From positions 930,001 through 994,000 of the forward strand of contig NZ_CP088923.1 in the NCBI RefSeq assembly GCF_021545845.1: a stretch of DNA of 64,000 nt. Reading direction: 5' to 3'. Origin of the DNA: Rhodanobacter thiooxydans. GTDB lineage: Bacteria; Pseudomonadota; Gammaproteobacteria; Xanthomonadales; Rhodanobacteraceae. This document shows, in pieces, positions 46,401 to 54,008 of the stretch (position 1 is its first letter; each line of letters opens with the position of its first letter). The translations under genes and the position numbers were made by a program. The notes beneath the pieces are model-generated. The model was given only the letters and a program-made list of their open reading frames with translations, had not been told where the DNA came from and made no database searches.

Positions 46401-47016
46401 TGTTGACGTCGCGGCTCAGCAGGCCGACCACGGCGTTCAGCACGAAGTAGACGATCAGGCCGATATAGGTGGCCAGCAGCGAGCGCGTGGTGGTGGCGAG
46501 CAGGAACAGCAGCGCGCCGATGAACAGCAGGTTCGGCAGCACCATCACGCCGAACGCCCAGGCATAGCCGTGCCAGCTCGCCGGGCCCAGCCGCGTCGCG
46601 TCGATCCACGGCATCATCCCGCCAGTGGCCAGGCCCAGCGCGCAGGCCAGCATGACCGCCAGCGCGGCGAGGTAGCCGGCGGCGAAGCGGCCGCCGAGGT
46701 AGGCGCCGCGACTGATCGGCGTGCTGAAGAACAGTTCGGACGTGCGCTGGTCGAAGTCGCGCAGCGCCGCGCCGACCACGAACACCGTGACCAGGAACAC
46801 GCTGAGCACGGTGAGCACGGCGAGCAGCCGCGCGATCACCAGCGGCGCATTGCGCAGCACGTTGCCGCTGGCGCCGCCGACGAGCACTGCATCGGTGCTG
46901 GCCAGCGCGAAGGCCAGCGCGCCGAATGCCGCCGCGACAATCCAGAACAGCGGCGCCTTCAGCTGCTGGCGCAGTTCGAAGTGGAGTATTTCGAAGAAGG
47001 TCGACTGCGAGAACAT
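43399..47016 (-). CDS. ABC-2 type permease fused to M1 family aminopeptidase
   Basis: A 1205-residue inner-membrane protein. Residues 1-620 hold about 12 hydrophobic segments in two ABC-2-type permease halves (FFEILHFELRQQLKAPLFWI at the start, a second set after residue 330). Residues 650-1205 form an M1 metallopeptidase, with the zinc site TAHEVAHQWWAH near 940-950 and the third ligand Glu in TMLSESLAQYSAL. The peptidase is predicted to lie outside the membrane. The ATP-binding partner gene is just upstream at 47164-48048. The fusion is known in Xanthomonadales; its substrate is unknown. The start at 47016 was chosen because the upstream extension is translated GGGATTC repeat. Confidence 0.9.
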   Translation of the reverse strand: MFSQSTFFEILHFELRQQLKAPLFWIVAAAFGALAFALASTDAVLVGGASGNVLRNAPLVIARLLAVLTVLSVFLVTVFVVGAALRDFDQRTSELFFSTPISRGAYLGGRFAAGYLAALAVMLACALGLATGGMMPWIDATRLGPASWHGYAWAFGVMVLPNLLFIGALLFLLATTTRSLLATYIGLIVYFVLNAVVGLLSRDVNNHFIAAMLDPFGGRTLALVTRYWSADQANHELPALDGVLLFNRVLWSAVGVAMLGAAAGLFRPNREGLQLPRRRKRSEPPLLRPQAGTAALALPKVRLAHGLRAHLLQLRTQFAFDTLGVLRGVPFLVMLALGLFNLIFALELSGHIYGTATWPVTHQVLENVRGGFQWLLYIIVTFYAGELVWRERSQRSAEVTDAFPVPDWVPLTAKLGALLAVIAAFLLVGAVVGIGWQLGHGYTQLEPGLYLATLALNAIPFVLLAVLALFLQVVANNKFLGYLLTIVWLVLGTIGFDLLHWEQNLYTYGSAPGLPYSDMNGFGHFLRAVLWFDFYWACFAVALLVLAALFWVRGTGQSWRERLREARTRLHAPAKIVLTLSLLAFAASGAWIYYNTNVLNHYRSSSDKLQQRADYEKKYARYKHLPQPRITAVTAAVDIFPYRRRLEIRGRYTLVNKTAAPIAELHVNFSDGFTVKSLAFAPHDTLSADKALGYAIYRLKTPLSPGASMAFDFALEYAPKGFTNSPEGSFLAHNGTFFNNSVMPQFGYQTQAQLTDRNDRRKYGLSAEVPRMPKLGDEEARANTYISNDADWIDFDTTVSTAPDQIAIAPGTLQKEWTANGRRYFHYAMAQDGREQPMLPFFSYLSARYAVKHEARKGVDIAVYYNPAHAWNVQRMTQGAKDALDYYDANFTPYQFKQLRILEFPNYASYAQSFANTIPYSESIGFIADPRDKSKIDYVYYVTAHEVAHQWWAHRVIGANMQGSTMLSESLAQYSALMVMKHKYGADQMHKFLKYELDGYLAGRATEKLAEEPLAKVENQQYIHYKKGSLVFYALQDYVGEGSLNAVLKQFLLDKGFQQPPYTTSREFMNALSKALGPKWQPLLNDFFWKITLFDNRLTDAYARKLPDGLYEVTLKLHAGKVHVDGTGKETAAKPDIPIEIGVFAASTGDGRDGRPLYLGKRLLPDGDSTLTVTVDGKPAVAGIDPYNELIDKVSSDNRRTVTLP

Positions 47017-47038
47017 CAGTGATCCCTGTCTGATCGTC

Positions 47039-47146
47039 GTAGAAGCCCGCTCGCGGGCGATGCCTTGAAAGCCGGGATTCGGGATTCGGGATTCGGGATT
47101 CGGGATTCGCAAAAGCTAAGGCATCGCCCGCGAGCGGGCTCCTACC
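47039..47146. repeat. REP pair with five GGGATTC heptamers
   Basis: Inverted REP units (GTAGAAGCCCGCTCGCGGGC at 47039 and GCCCGCGAGCGGGCTCCTAC ending 47146) flank a tandem run of five GGGATTC heptamers at 47074-47108. It lies between the ABC ATPase and permease genes of one operon. A related pair with three heptamers is at 52368-52454. Confidence 0.9.
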
Positions 47147-47163
47147 GCGGAATATCGGCGCCT

Positions 47164-48048
47164 TCAGGCGGCGCGGGCGGTGGCCTGCATGCGCAGGCGG
47201 CCGAAGTAGACGTCCTCCAGGTCGGGCGCGACGGCTTCGAAGCCTTCTTCCGGCAACGCATCGGCCAGCACGTGCAGCAGGGTGCGGCCACCGGCGAGGC
47301 GGGTGGACAGGATGTTCATGCGGGCGCGGTAGCCGTCCAGCTCGGCCTTGTCGATCGTGCGCCGCCAGACGCGGCCCTCCAGCGAGCGGATCGCCTCGGT
47401 CGGCTCGCCGCTGAGCAGCACCTGGCCCTGGCCGATGATCGCCATGCGCTGGCACAGGTCGGTGACGTCCTCCACGATGTGGGTGGACAGGATCACCACC
47501 ACCCGCTCGCCGATCTCGGCCAGCAGGTTGAGGAAGCGGTTGCGCTCCTCCGGGTCGAGACCCGCGGTGGGTTCGTCCACGATCACCAGGCGCGGGTCGC
47601 CGAGCAGCGCCTGGGCGATGCCGAAGCGCTGGCGCATGCCGCCGGAGTAGGTGCCGAGCTTGCGCTTGCGCACGTCCCACAGGTTCACCTGGCGCAGCAG
47701 CGATTCCACCAGCTCGCGCCGCTCGGCCTTAGTGGTGACGCCCTTGAGCACGGCGAAGTGCTCCAGCATCGCCTCGGCCGACACCTTAGGGTAGACGCCG
47801 AATTCCTGCGGCAGGTAGCCGAGCAGGCGGCGGGTGGCCTGCTTGTCGGCCAGCAGGTTCATCCCGTCCATGCGGATCGTGCCTTCGTCCGGATCCTGCA
47901 GCGTGGCGATGGTGCGCATCAGCGAGGACTTGCCGGCACCGTTCGGGCCGAGCAGGCCGAACATGCCGCTGGGGATGTCCAGCGACACCCCGCGCAGCGC
48001 CCGCACGCCGTTGGCGTAGGTCTTCGACAGCTCGCGTATGGTCAGCAT
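47164..48048 (-). CDS. ABC transporter ATP-binding protein
   Basis: A 294-residue ATPase. Walker A GPNGAGKS (34-41), Q-loop LPQEFGVYP, signature YSGGMRQR near 136 and Walker B LVIVDEPTAGLDPEE are all present. The C-terminal 80 residues (after HIVEDVTDLCQRM) are of the type seen in ABC-2 exporters. It pairs with the permease-peptidase fusion encoded 147 bp downstream, beyond the REP pair, and probably powers transport through it. Confidence 0.92.
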   Translation of the reverse strand: MLTIRELSKTYANGVRALRGVSLDIPSGMFGLLGPNGAGKSSLMRTIATLQDPDEGTIRMDGMNLLADKQATRRLLGYLPQEFGVYPKVSAEAMLEHFAVLKGVTTKAERRELVESLLRQVNLWDVRKRKLGTYSGGMRQRFGIAQALLGDPRLVIVDEPTAGLDPEERNRFLNLLAEIGERVVVILSTHIVEDVTDLCQRMAIIGQGQVLLSGEPTEAIRSLEGRVWRRTIDKAELDGYRARMNILSTRLAGGRTLLHVLADALPEEGFEAVAPDLEDVYFGRLRMQATARAA

Positions 48049-48275
48049 CGGGGGTTTCCTGCGCCGCCCGTGCGGCAGGGTGATGCGACCAGACTAGGGG
48101 AAGGCGCGGCCGTCCCGCGTGCGCTCAAGGTCATGCATACGCGAGCGCATGGTGGGCGAAAAGTCGGCCGGATCAACGCCTGCGGGGATACGGATCGGGC
48201 CTGCCTTCGTTATGATTGAGGTCTTGTATGCGGCCGCCATCCCCGAGCGGTACGCCATCGCCAGCAGGAGTCACC

Positions 48276-49691
48276 ATGGCCGACCTCAAAGAAGCCCGCG
48301 TTCCCGATATCGGCCACGCGGACGTTCCCGTCATCGAAGTGCTGGTCAAGGCCGGCGACCGGGTGGAGAAGGAGCAGAGCCTGATCACGCTCGAATCGGA
48401 CAAGGCCACCATGGAAGTGCCCGCGCCGTTCGCCGGCACGGTGAAGGAAATGAAGCTGAAGGTGGGCGACGAGGTGTCCGAAGGCGCGGTGATCGCCCTT
48501 ATAGAAATCGACAGCCATAAGGAAGCCGACGGCGCAGCCGTCTCCGCGTCCCCCTCTCCCGCTGCGGGAGAGGGCAGGGGTGAGGGTGCGCCCGAAGCGG
48601 TGAAGCCGCCAGCTGCCGCCCCCGCTCCTGCGCCAGCCCCCGCCCCCGCCCCCGCTCCCGCCGAACCGAAACCCGCGCCGATCGCCGGCCAAGGCGTGCA
48701 GCCGGGGAACGCGCCCGAGGGCGACATGCCGCCGCGGGCGCGCCCGCCGATGGACGCCAGCATCGTGATGCCCGGCGACGCGCCGTACGCCAGCCCGGCG
48801 ATCCGCGCGTTCGCGCGCGAGCTGGGCGTGGACATCCAGCAGGTGAAGGGCAGCGGCCGCGGCGGCCGTATCCAGCGCGAGGACGTCAGCACCTACGTCA
48901 AGCACGCGCTCGCTTCCGGTGCGCGTCCGGTGGCCGGCGCCGCCGCTTCGGTGGGCGGCCTGAACCTGCTGCCGTGGCCGAAGGTCGATTTCGCCAAGTT
49001 CGGCGAGATCGAGGAGAAGCCGCTTACCCGCATCCAGAAGATTTCCGGCGCGAACCTCTCGCGCAACTGGGCGATGATCCCGCACGTCACCCAGCACGAG
49101 GACGCCGACATCACCGAGATGGAGGCGTTCCGCAAGCAGCTCGGCGCCGAGAACAAGGATCTGAAAATCTCACCGCTGGTGTTCCAGATCAAGGCGGTGG
49201 TGGCCGCGCTGAAGGCGTTCCCGCAGTTCAACGCCTCGCTCGACGAATCCGGCGAGAAGCTGATCCTGAAGAAGTTCTTCCACATCGGCATCGCAGTGGA
49301 CACGCCCGACGGCCTGGTGGTGCCGGTGATCCGCGATTGCGACAAGAAGGGCCTGCTCGACCTGGCCCGCGACCTGGCCGAGATCTCGAAGAAGGCGCGC
49401 GAGAAGAAGCTCGGCCCGGCCGAGATGTCCGGCGGCTGCTTCTCGATCAGCTCGCTCGGTGGCATCGGCGGCACCTACTTCACGCCGATCGTCAACGCGC
49501 CGGAGGTGGCGATCCTGGGCGTCTCCAAGTCGGTGACCAAGCCGGTGTGGAACGGCAAGGAATTCGCGCCGCGGCTGATCCTGCCGCTGTCGCTGTCGTA
49601 CGACCACCGGGTGATCGACGGCGCGCTCGCCGCGCGCTTCGCCAGCTTCCTGGCCAACCAGCTCGGCGACATCCGCCGGCTGCTGCTCTGA
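48276..49691 (+). CDS. aceF: pyruvate dehydrogenase E2, dihydrolipoamide acetyltransferase
   Basis: A 471-residue E2 with one lipoyl domain (residues 1-80, lipoylated K43 in LESDKATME), an Ala/Pro-rich linker, a peripheral-subunit-binding domain (170-207, [16 protein letters not shown]) and a catalytic domain with [12 protein letters not shown] near the C-terminus. It transfers acetyl from lipoamide to CoA. E. coli AceF has three lipoyl domains, so this is the short type. The first part of the linker, about residues 92-105 ([13 protein letters not shown]), is encoded by a palindromic repeat. CAGGAG supports the start. lpdA follows after 15 bp. Confidence 0.95.
   Translation: MADLKEARVPDIGHADVPVIEVLVKAGDRVEKEQSLITLESDKATMEVPAPFAGTVKEMKLKVGDEVSEGAVIALIEIDSHKEADGAAVSASPSPAAGEGRGEGAPEAVKPPAAAPAPAPAPAPAPAPAEPKPAPIAGQGVQPGNAPEGDMPPRARPPMDASIVMPGDAPYASPAIRAFARELGVDIQQVKGSGRGGRIQREDVSTYVKHALASGARPVAGAAASVGGLNLLPWPKVDFAKFGEIEEKPLTRIQKISGANLSRNWAMIPHVTQHEDADITEMEAFRKQLGAENKDLKISPLVFQIKAVVAALKAFPQFNASLDESGEKLILKKFFHIGIAVDTPDGLVVPVIRDCDKKGLLDLARDLAEISKKAREKKLGPAEMSGGCFSISSLGGIGGTYFTPIVNAPEVAILGVSKSVTKPVWNGKEFAPRLILPLSLSYDHRVIDGALAARFASFLANQLGDIRRLLL
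48551..48590. repeat. palindromic CCCTCTCCC element inside aceF
   Basis: CCCTCTCCC-GCTGC-GGGAGAGGG (48552-48574) followed by GGTGAGGGTG, the same modules as the intergenic copy after aceE. It is read in frame as part of the E2 linker. Only the left half of the element is present. Confidence 0.85.
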
Positions 49692-49706
49692 CCGGAGGTG
49701 ACGACC

Positions 49707-51521
49707 ATGGCGAACACGATCGAGATCAAGGTTCCCGACATCGGCGGCCACGACAACGTGCCGGTGATCGAGGTGCTGGTGAAGGCCGGCGACACGGTGG
49801 CGAAAGAACAAAGCCTGATCACGCTGGAGTCGGACAAGGCGACCATGGAGATTCCCTCCAGCGCCGCCGGTGTGGTCAAGGAGCTGAAGCTCAAGGTGGG
49901 CGACGAGGTTTCCGAGGGTGCGGTGATTGCCGTGCTGGAGGTGGCCGGCGCTTCGCTCCCCTCTCCCAGTGGGAGAGGGGCCGGGGGTGAGGGTACGGGC
50001 GAAGCGAGGTCTTCGGCTCCGACCGAACCCTCACCCGCCCCTTCGGGGCACCCTCTCCCGCAGGGAGAGGGGAAAGCGTCGCAGGCGGCTTCCGGCACCG
50101 GCCGCAAGGCTGACATCGAATGCAAGCTGGTCGTGCTCGGCTCCGGCCCGGGCGGCTACAGCGCCGCGTTCCGCGCTGCCGACCTCGGCGTCGACACCGT
50201 GCTGGTGGAGCGCTACGGCACGCTCGGCGGGGTCTGCCTCAACGTGGGCTGCATCCCGTCCAAGGCGCTGCTGCACGCCGCGGCGGTGATCGACGAGGCC
50301 GAAGCGATGGCCGCGCACGGCGTCACGTTCGGTGCACCAAAAATCGACATCGACAAGCTGCGCAGCTTCAAGAGCAAGGTGGTCGGCCAGCTCACCGGCG
50401 GCCTTGCCGGCATGGCCAAGGCGCGCAAGGTGCGCACGGTCGAAGGCAGCGGCACGTTCGTGTCGCCGCATGAAATGGAAGTCCAGACGAAGGACGGCGT
50501 GAAGCTGCTCCGCTTCGAGCACGCGATCATCGCCGCCGGTTCGCAGTCGGTGAAGCTGCCGGCGTTCCCGTGGGACGACGAACGCGTGATGGATTCCACC
50601 GGCGCGCTGGAACTGAAGGACGTGCCGAAGAACCTGCTGGTCGTCGGCGGCGGCATCATCGGCCTGGAAATGGCCACGGTGTACTCGGCGCTGGGCAGCG
50701 CGGTGACCGTGGTCGAGTTCATGGACCAGCTGATCCCCGGCGCCGACGCCGATCTGATCAAGCCGCTGGCCAAGCGCCTGGGTGGCAAGCTCAAGGGCGT
50801 GCACCTGAAGACCAAGGTGGTCAGCGCCAAGGCCACCAAGAAGGGTATCGAGGTCGGCTACGAGGGCGACAGCATTCCCGAGACCACGCTGTTCGACCGC
50901 GTGCTGGTCGCGGTGGGCCGCTCGCCGAACGGCAACAAGATCGGCGCGGACAAGGCCGGCGTGGCGGTGACCGAGCGCGGTTTCATCAACGTCGACACGC
51001 AGATGCGCACCAACGTGCCGCACATCTACGCCATCGGCGACCTGGTCGGCCAGCCGATGCTGGCGCACAAGGCCACCCACGAGGCGCACGTCGCGGCGCA
51101 GGCAGTGGCCGGGCAGAAGAGCCACTTCGACGCGCGGGTGATCCCGTCGGTGGCGTTCACCGACCCGGAAATCGCCTGGGTCGGCGTGACCGAGCGCGAG
51201 GCGAAGGAAAAGGGGCTGAAGGTCGGCGTGGGCAAGTTCCCCTGGGCCGCCTCGGGCCGCGCCATCGGCATCGACCGCACCGAGGGTTTCACCAAGCTGA
51301 TCTTCGACGAGGCAACCCACAGCATCGTCGGCGCCGGCATCGTCGGCGTGCACGCCGGCGACCTGATCTCCGAACTGGCGCTGGCGATCGAGATGGGCAG
51401 CGAGGCGGCCGACATCGCGCTCACCGTCCACCCGCACCCGACCCTGGGCGAATCGGTCGGCATGGCAGCGGAAATCTACGAAGGCACCATCACCGACCTG
51501 TACCTGCCGAAGAAGAAATGA
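49707..51521 (+). CDS. lpdA: dihydrolipoyl dehydrogenase (E3) with N-terminal lipoyl domain
   Basis: A 604-residue E3. Residues 1-80 are a lipoyl domain (lipoylated Lys in LESDKATME), residues about 83-125 a linker and residues 130-604 the FAD enzyme that reoxidises dihydrolipoamide. The redox disulfide is [13 protein letters not shown], the FAD motif [15 protein letters not shown], the NAD motif [11 protein letters not shown] and the C-terminal HPHPTLGES provides the active-site His. The lipoyl fusion is usual in Xanthomonadales and Neisseria. The linker is encoded by a repeat element (49958-50072). GGAGG at 49692-49696 precedes GTG 49698 and ATG 49707; I chose the ATG. Confidence 0.95.
   Translation: MANTIEIKVPDIGGHDNVPVIEVLVKAGDTVAKEQSLITLESDKATMEIPSSAAGVVKELKLKVGDEVSEGAVIAVLEVAGASLPSPSGRGAGGEGTGEARSSAPTEPSPAPSGHPLPQGEGKASQAASGTGRKADIECKLVVLGSGPGGYSAAFRAADLGVDTVLVERYGTLGGVCLNVGCIPSKALLHAAAVIDEAEAMAAHGVTFGAPKIDIDKLRSFKSKVVGQLTGGLAGMAKARKVRTVEGSGTFVSPHEMEVQTKDGVKLLRFEHAIIAAGSQSVKLPAFPWDDERVMDSTGALELKDVPKNLLVVGGGIIGLEMATVYSALGSAVTVVEFMDQLIPGADADLIKPLAKRLGGKLKGVHLKTKVVSAKATKKGIEVGYEGDSIPETTLFDRVLVAVGRSPNGNKIGADKAGVAVTERGFINVDTQMRTNVPHIYAIGDLVGQPMLAHKATHEAHVAAQAVAGQKSHFDARVIPSVAFTDPEIAWVGVTEREAKEKGLKVGVGKFPWAASGRAIGIDRTEGFTKLIFDEATHSIVGAGIVGVHAGDLISELALAIEMGSEAADIALTVHPHPTLGESVGMAAEIYEGTITDLYLPKKK
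49958..50072. repeat. palindromic CCCTCTCCC element inside lpdA
   Basis: A complete 115-bp copy: hairpin CCCCTCTCCC-AGT-GGGAGAGGGG (49958-49980), inner inverted repeat GGTGAGGGT/ACCCTCACC, and hairpin CCCTCTCCC-GCA-GGGAGAGGG (50051-50071). It is translated in frame as the E3 interdomain linker ([12 protein letters not shown] through [10 protein letters not shown]). Confidence 0.9.
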
Positions 51522-51570
51522 TCGTTGCGCCGCGCTCCGGCGCGGCGTGCGCCCGCCAAACGAGGTGACC

Positions 51571-52371
51571 ATGTCGCTGAAGGTATGTCTCGCCGGCGCC
51601 ACCGGCTGGGCCGGCTCGGAACTGGCGCGCGGTATCGCCGCGAGTGCGGATCTGGACCTGGTCGCCGCGGTGTCGCGGCGGCATGCCGGACAGCCCCTGG
51701 GCATGGCGCTGGGCGATGCGGCGATCGCCGCGCCGGTCTACGCCAGTGCGGCCGCAGCGTTGGCCGCGCCCTGCGACATATTCGTCGAGTACACCCATCC
51801 GGACAGCGCGAAGGCGAACATCCTCGCTGCGCTGGAACGCGGCGCACACGTGGTGGTCGGCACCTCGGGCCTCAGCGATGAGGACTACGCGCAAATCGAT
51901 GCGCTGGCGCGCGAGCGGCGGCGCGGCGTGCTGGCCTGCGGCAACTTTGCGCTCACCGCGGTGCTGCTGATCAAGTTCGCCGAGATGGCGGCAAAGCTGA
52001 TCCCGCAGTGGGAGCTTGTCGACTACGCCAGCGCTGGCAAGCCGGATGCGCCCAGCGGCACCGTGCGCGAGCTGGCCACGCGCATGGGCAAGGTGCGCCA
52101 GCCGCAGCTTGAAGTGCCGCTGGAGCGGACCGTCGGCCTGCGCGAGACGCGCGGTGGCACGCTGGCCGGCAGCCAGGTGCATGCGCTGCGCCTGCCAGGT
52201 TTCGTGATCGGCGCCGAGGCGATCTTCGGCATGCCGGACCAGACGCTGACGATCCGCCACCACACCGGCAACAGCGCGAAGCCCTACGTGGACGGCGCGT
52301 TGCTGGCGATCCGCAAGGTGGGCGGCTTGCTCGGCCTGCATCGCGGGCTGGACGTCGTGCTGGAACTGTAG
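51571..52371 (+). CDS. dapB: 4-hydroxy-tetrahydrodipicolinate reductase-like protein
   Basis: A 266-residue protein of the DapB fold. DapB reduces the lysine/diaminopimelate precursor with NAD(P)H. Visible motifs are the N-terminal GATGWAGSELA nucleotide loop, VEYTHPDSAKANILAAL, VVGTSGLSDE, CGNFALTAVLL and GKPDAPSGTVRELA. The catalytic Lys is kept (K157), but the paired histidines of E. coli DapB (H159, H160) are Ala and Ser here (DYASAGKPDAPSGT), so it may be a divergent or re-purposed member. The TAG stop belongs to the REP element downstream. It follows lpdA after 49 bp. Confidence 0.75.
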   Translation: MSLKVCLAGATGWAGSELARGIAASADLDLVAAVSRRHAGQPLGMALGDAAIAAPVYASAAAALAAPCDIFVEYTHPDSAKANILAALERGAHVVVGTSGLSDEDYAQIDALARERRRGVLACGNFALTAVLLIKFAEMAAKLIPQWELVDYASAGKPDAPSGTVRELATRMGKVRQPQLEVPLERTVGLRETRGGTLAGSQVHALRLPGFVIGAEAIFGMPDQTLTIRHHTGNSAKPYVDGALLAIRKVGGLLGLHRGLDVVLEL

Positions 52372-52454
52372 GAGCCCGCTCGCGGGCGATGCTCTCTGTC
52401 CGGGATTCGGGATTCGGGATTCGCAAGAGCATCGCGCGCCAGCGCGTTCCTACA
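52368..52454. repeat. REP pair with three GGGATTC heptamers, carrying both flanking stop codons
   Basis: GTAGGAGCCCGCTCGCGGGC at the left and GCGCGCCAGCGCGTTCCTAC at the right are inverted REP units around three GGGATTC heptamers (52402-52422). The TAG in the left unit is the stop of the dapB-like gene, and the CTA in the right unit is the stop of the minus-strand membrane protein gene. Confidence 0.88.
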
Positions 52455-52926
52455 ACGGCGTTGCGGTTGTTGGTGGCTGATGCCAGCGTCCCAGCAGCCA
52501 GGACGTGGCGAGGCAGCCGCCCAGGGCCAGCAGCCAGCCGAGCGTCGGCGCGTGGAACGGCGGCAGCAGGTCGCTGAACTGCTGCAGCCAGGCGCGACCG
52601 TAGATCGCCGTGACGATGCCGGCGCTGGCGACCAGGGCAGCGGCGAGCGCGAACAGCAGCGCGAATTCGAAGTGGATGACTGACGTGGGCTGCCGAACGC
52701 TGGCGACGCGGGCGGCCACCTGCTGCGCGAAATCCGCCGGCAATGCCTCCGGCAGCGGTTCGCGCAGCACGCGCGCGAGCAGCCGGTAGCGCCGGCCGCG
52801 CGCATCGTCGTCGACGGGATCGAGCTGCAGGCGCTCGCGCCGCATCGCGCTTTCCTGCGCCAGCCATTCGCGCTCGTGCGCCGGGTCGTCGAAGGGAGGA
52901 ATGTCATCGTCGGTGTGCTGGTTCAT
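52450..52926 (-). CDS. membrane protein, probable anti-sigma partner of the ECF factor
   Basis: A 158-residue protein with a soluble, charged N-terminal part (residues 1-85, DPAHEREWLAQESAMRRERL) and two hydrophobic segments (about 88-108 and 128-146). Its start overlaps the sigma factor stop as ATGA, giving translational coupling, which is the usual arrangement for anti-sigma factors. No zinc HxxxCxxC motif is seen, so it is not the ZAS type. The role as anti-sigma is inferred from context. The C-terminus ends inside the REP unit. Confidence 0.68.
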   Translation of the reverse strand: MNQHTDDDIPPFDDPAHEREWLAQESAMRRERLQLDPVDDDARGRRYRLLARVLREPLPEALPADFAQQVAARVASVRQPTSVIHFEFALLFALAAALVASAGIVTAIYGRAWLQQFSDLLPPFHAPTLGWLLALGGCLATSWLLGRWHQPPTTATPL

Positions 52927-53501
52927 GCTGCAACTCCGGTCCGCGCTTCGAGCGCGCCGCGCAGGCGCAAACGCGAGCGGAACAAGTGGCTCTTGATGGT
53001 ACCGCTGGCCAATCCGGTGATCTGGGCGATCTCCGGGATGGTAGTTTCTTCGAGGTAGTACAAGGTCAGCAGCGTGCGCTGCAGCGGCGGCAGGGCCTCG
53101 ATCGCCGCGTGCAGGTGGCGCGCTGTTTCGGCGTCCGCGCAGGCCGCCTCCAGGTCGAAGCCATCGCCGAGATTTTCCACCAGCGCGAAGTCGTTGTCCG
53201 CGCCGGGTTCGACCAGCGCAATGCGCTTGTGCTGCAGGTGGCGCAACGCGATGGTGTAGGCCACGCGGCCGATCCAGGATTTCAGCGCGCTCTCGCCGCG
53301 GTACTGGTGCAGGCACTGGTGCACGCGCAGGAAGGTGTCCTGGCACAGCTCGCGCGCGTCCTCCGGGTTGCGCACCATGCGCTGGATGATGTGCCAGCAC
53401 AGCCCCTGGTACTCGCGCACGAGCCGTTCGAACGCGCCCGGCCGGTTGGCCAGCACGGCGTCGACCAGCTCGCGGTCGGGGTCGCTGCGGATGTCATCCA
53501 T
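52923..53501 (-). CDS. ECF-type RNA polymerase sigma factor
   Basis: A 192-residue sigma factor with region 2 (about 24-92, AFERLVREYQGLCWHIIQRM, DARELCQDTFLRVHQ) and region 4 (about 134-185, LPPLQRTLLTLYYLEETTIP and GLASGTIKSHLFRSRLRLRG). No regions 1 or 3 are present. It is expected to be held by the co-encoded membrane protein until a signal arrives. A promoter-like motif CAACC-N15-GTATCC lies directly upstream, and the same motif faces the divergent gene, which suggests autoregulation. The ATG is only about 10 bp from the -10 box, so the mRNA may be leaderless. Confidence 0.92.
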   Translation of the reverse strand: MDDIRSDPDRELVDAVLANRPGAFERLVREYQGLCWHIIQRMVRNPEDARELCQDTFLRVHQCLHQYRGESALKSWIGRVAYTIALRHLQHKRIALVEPGADNDFALVENLGDGFDLEAACADAETARHLHAAIEALPPLQRTLLTLYYLEETTIPEIAQITGLASGTIKSHLFRSRLRLRGALEARTGVAA

Positions 53502-53510
53502 GGAGCCAAG

Positions 53511-53536
53511 GGATACGCGTAGGCGGCAGGCGGTTG
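53511..53536 (-). promoter_or_regulatory. ECF-type promoter of the sigma factor gene
   Basis: On the minus strand CAACC (53536-53532) is followed after exactly 15 bp by GTATCC (53516-53511). The same arrangement is found on the plus strand in this spacer. Confidence 0.65.
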
Positions 53537-53550
53537 CAAGCGGTCGGCTG

Positions 53551-53576
53551 CAACCGGCGTGGGGACGGCTGTATCT
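53551..53576 (+). promoter_or_regulatory. ECF-type promoter of the divergent membrane protein gene
   Basis: CAACC (53551-53555), 15 bp spacer, GTATCT (53571-53576). It matches the sigma factor's own putative promoter in both boxes and in spacing. The ATG is at 53625. Confidence 0.65.
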
Positions 53577-53624
53577 ATGCTTCCGACAGCCACCATCACG
53601 ACGTCCATTCACCAGGAGGGCACC

Positions 53625-53951
53625 ATGAATTTCGGCGAACTCATCCCGATCAGCCTGTTTGTCTGCATCGCCTACTCGATCAAGGTCTGCGTCGACGCCA
53701 TGGTGCGCCGGCACATGGTCGATGCCGGTGGTTCGGAGGATCTGGTCCATTCGATCCTGCGCGACGAGGATCAGCGCCGGCGCCATTCCTCGCTGCGCTG
53801 GGGCATCGTGCTGGTGGCGCTGGCGCTCGGCTTCGGCCTGATCCAGTGGTTCGACTGGCACGAGGTCACCCCCGGCCTGATCGCCGTGCTGGCCGGCGCC
53901 ACCGGCGTGGGCAACCTGGCGTTCTTCGCGATCTCGCGCAGGCTTGGCTAA
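53625..53951 (+). CDS. small membrane protein divergent from the ECF sigma factor
   Basis: A 108-residue protein with three hydrophobic stretches (about 5-20, 57-76 and 83-102) and a charged, Arg/Asp/Glu-rich middle (GGSEDLVHSILRDEDQRRRH). It resembles the small DUF6249-type membrane proteins often near ECF factors, but I am not certain of the family. AGGAGGGCACC before the ATG is a strong ribosome site. It is probably a target of the adjacent sigma factor. Confidence 0.7.
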   Translation: MNFGELIPISLFVCIAYSIKVCVDAMVRRHMVDAGGSEDLVHSILRDEDQRRRHSSLRWGIVLVALALGFGLIQWFDWHEVTPGLIAVLAGATGVGNLAFFAISRRLG

Positions 53952-54008
53952 AGCTGGTTCAATGGCGGCATCGCCGCACCGTCGGCATGCCCGCGAGCGT
54001 TCGGCCAC

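Noticed and set aside
43945..47022. A 1025-codon open frame on the plus strand
   Set aside because: It is antisense to the ABC-2/M1 peptidase gene, and its Gln/Arg/His-rich composition is typical of shadow frames.
47074..47108. Heptamer run as a CRISPR or telomere-like array
   Set aside because: Units are only 7 bp without spacers and lie at the centre of a REP palindrome.
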